A DNA stretch of 64,000 nucleotides from Microbacteriaceae bacterium. GTDB lineage: Bacteria > Actinomycetota > Actinomycetes > Actinomycetales > Microbacteriaceae. Position numbers and translations under genes: made by a program. Below are positions 63,870-64,000 of the stretch, piece after piece. The stretch covers positions 109,197 through 173,196 of the forward strand of contig JAHEGG010000004.1 in assembly GCA_024639845.1 (NCBI GenBank). Reading direction: 5' to 3'. Position 1 is the stretch's first letter. Every line of letters starts with the position of its first letter. The notes under the pieces were generated by a model that searched no databases, was not told the origin of the DNA, and worked only from the letters and a program-made list of their open reading frames with translations.

Positions 63870-64000
63870 TTATCAAGTCATTGGCTTATTAGTACCGGTC
63901 AGCTCCATGGGTCTTTAGTCCCCACTTCCACATCCGGCCTATCAACGCAGTAGTCTAGCTGCGAGCCTCTCGACCTAAGTCATGGAATTCTCATCTTGAA
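63870..64000 (-). rRNA. rrl: 23S ribosomal RNA, 3' end (continues past window)
   Basis: The minus strand carries the 3' part of 23S rRNA, with CTGCGTTGATAGGCCGG and GACCGGTACTAATAAGCC, the conserved last helix region. The exact end near 63870 is estimated. A spacer of about 98 nt (63772-63869) separates it from 5S; it holds no tRNA. Confidence 0.93.

Overview
The window looks like chromosomal housekeeping DNA from an actinobacterium, most likely a small-genome member of the Microbacteriaceae (a Rhodoluna/Aquiluna-type freshwater lineage is my inference). Support comes from gene order: a complete division and cell-wall (dcw) cluster ending in sepF, a YggT gene and divIVA, the idsA / Rv2175c-like / pknL / class II DAHP synthase block, the garA-ftsR block, and a run from a TPR-like gene through tlyA, nadK, recN, pyrG, xerD, a ParA gene, scpA/B, cmk and der that parallels Rv1691-Rv1713 of Mycobacterium tuberculosis. 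Genes are packed very tightly. No insertion sequence, prophage, CRISPR array or integrated element was seen, and no gene-free stretch exceeds about 300 bases.

Layout. 1-7.2 kb: 3' end of an aldo/keto reductase gene, pyrD, the B12-dependent ribonucleotide reductase nrdJ with its repressor nrdR and a regulatory region carrying paired NrdR boxes and tandem DnaA boxes, hisD, and a flavin reductase-like gene. 7.1-12.9 kb (minus strand): divIVA, lspA, rluD, dnaE. 12.9-29.9 kb (minus strand): mraZ, rsmH, an ftsL-like gene, ftsI, murE, murF, mraY, murD, ftsW, murG, murC, ftsQ, ftsZ, yggS, sepF, yggT. 30.1-39.7 kb: a DUF3040 membrane protein, a polyprenyl synthetase, an Rv2175c-like DNA-binding protein, the PASTA kinase PknL, class II DAHP synthase, an acyltransferase, a ROK glucokinase, a long-chain acyl-CoA synthetase and peptide deformylase. 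39.7-47.7 kb: a MinD-like ATPase, pyruvate carboxylase, an orphan ParA, two MerR regulators (one FtsR-like), GarA/OdhI and a PgsA-like enzyme. 47.8-63.6 kb: tRNA-Pro(GGG), der, cmk, tyrA, aroH, an RsuA-type pseudouridine synthase, scpB, scpA, parA, xerD, a Nudix hydrolase, pyrG, recN, nadK, tlyA, an unlisted 49-codon gene, a HAD phosphatase and a TPR-like protein with an RG-rich tail. 63.6-64 kb: rRNA terminator, 5S rRNA and the 3' end of 23S rRNA, all on the minus strand.

The genes tie together peptidoglycan precursor synthesis (Mur enzymes, MraY), septum assembly (FtsZ, SepF, FtsQ/L/W/I, DivIVA), chromosome handling (DnaE, ScpAB, XerD, three ParA/MinD-like ATPases), dNTP supply (NrdJ/NrdR, PyrG, Cmk) and Ser/Thr-kinase signalling (PknL and the FHA protein GarA). 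I do not see an obviously new multi-gene system. The most interesting signals are regulatory: NrdR plus DnaA sites at nrdR-nrdJ, a near-perfect inverted duplication of the MraZ operator, and seven genes with a TANNNT hexamer 6-8 nt before the start codon, suggesting leaderless mRNAs.
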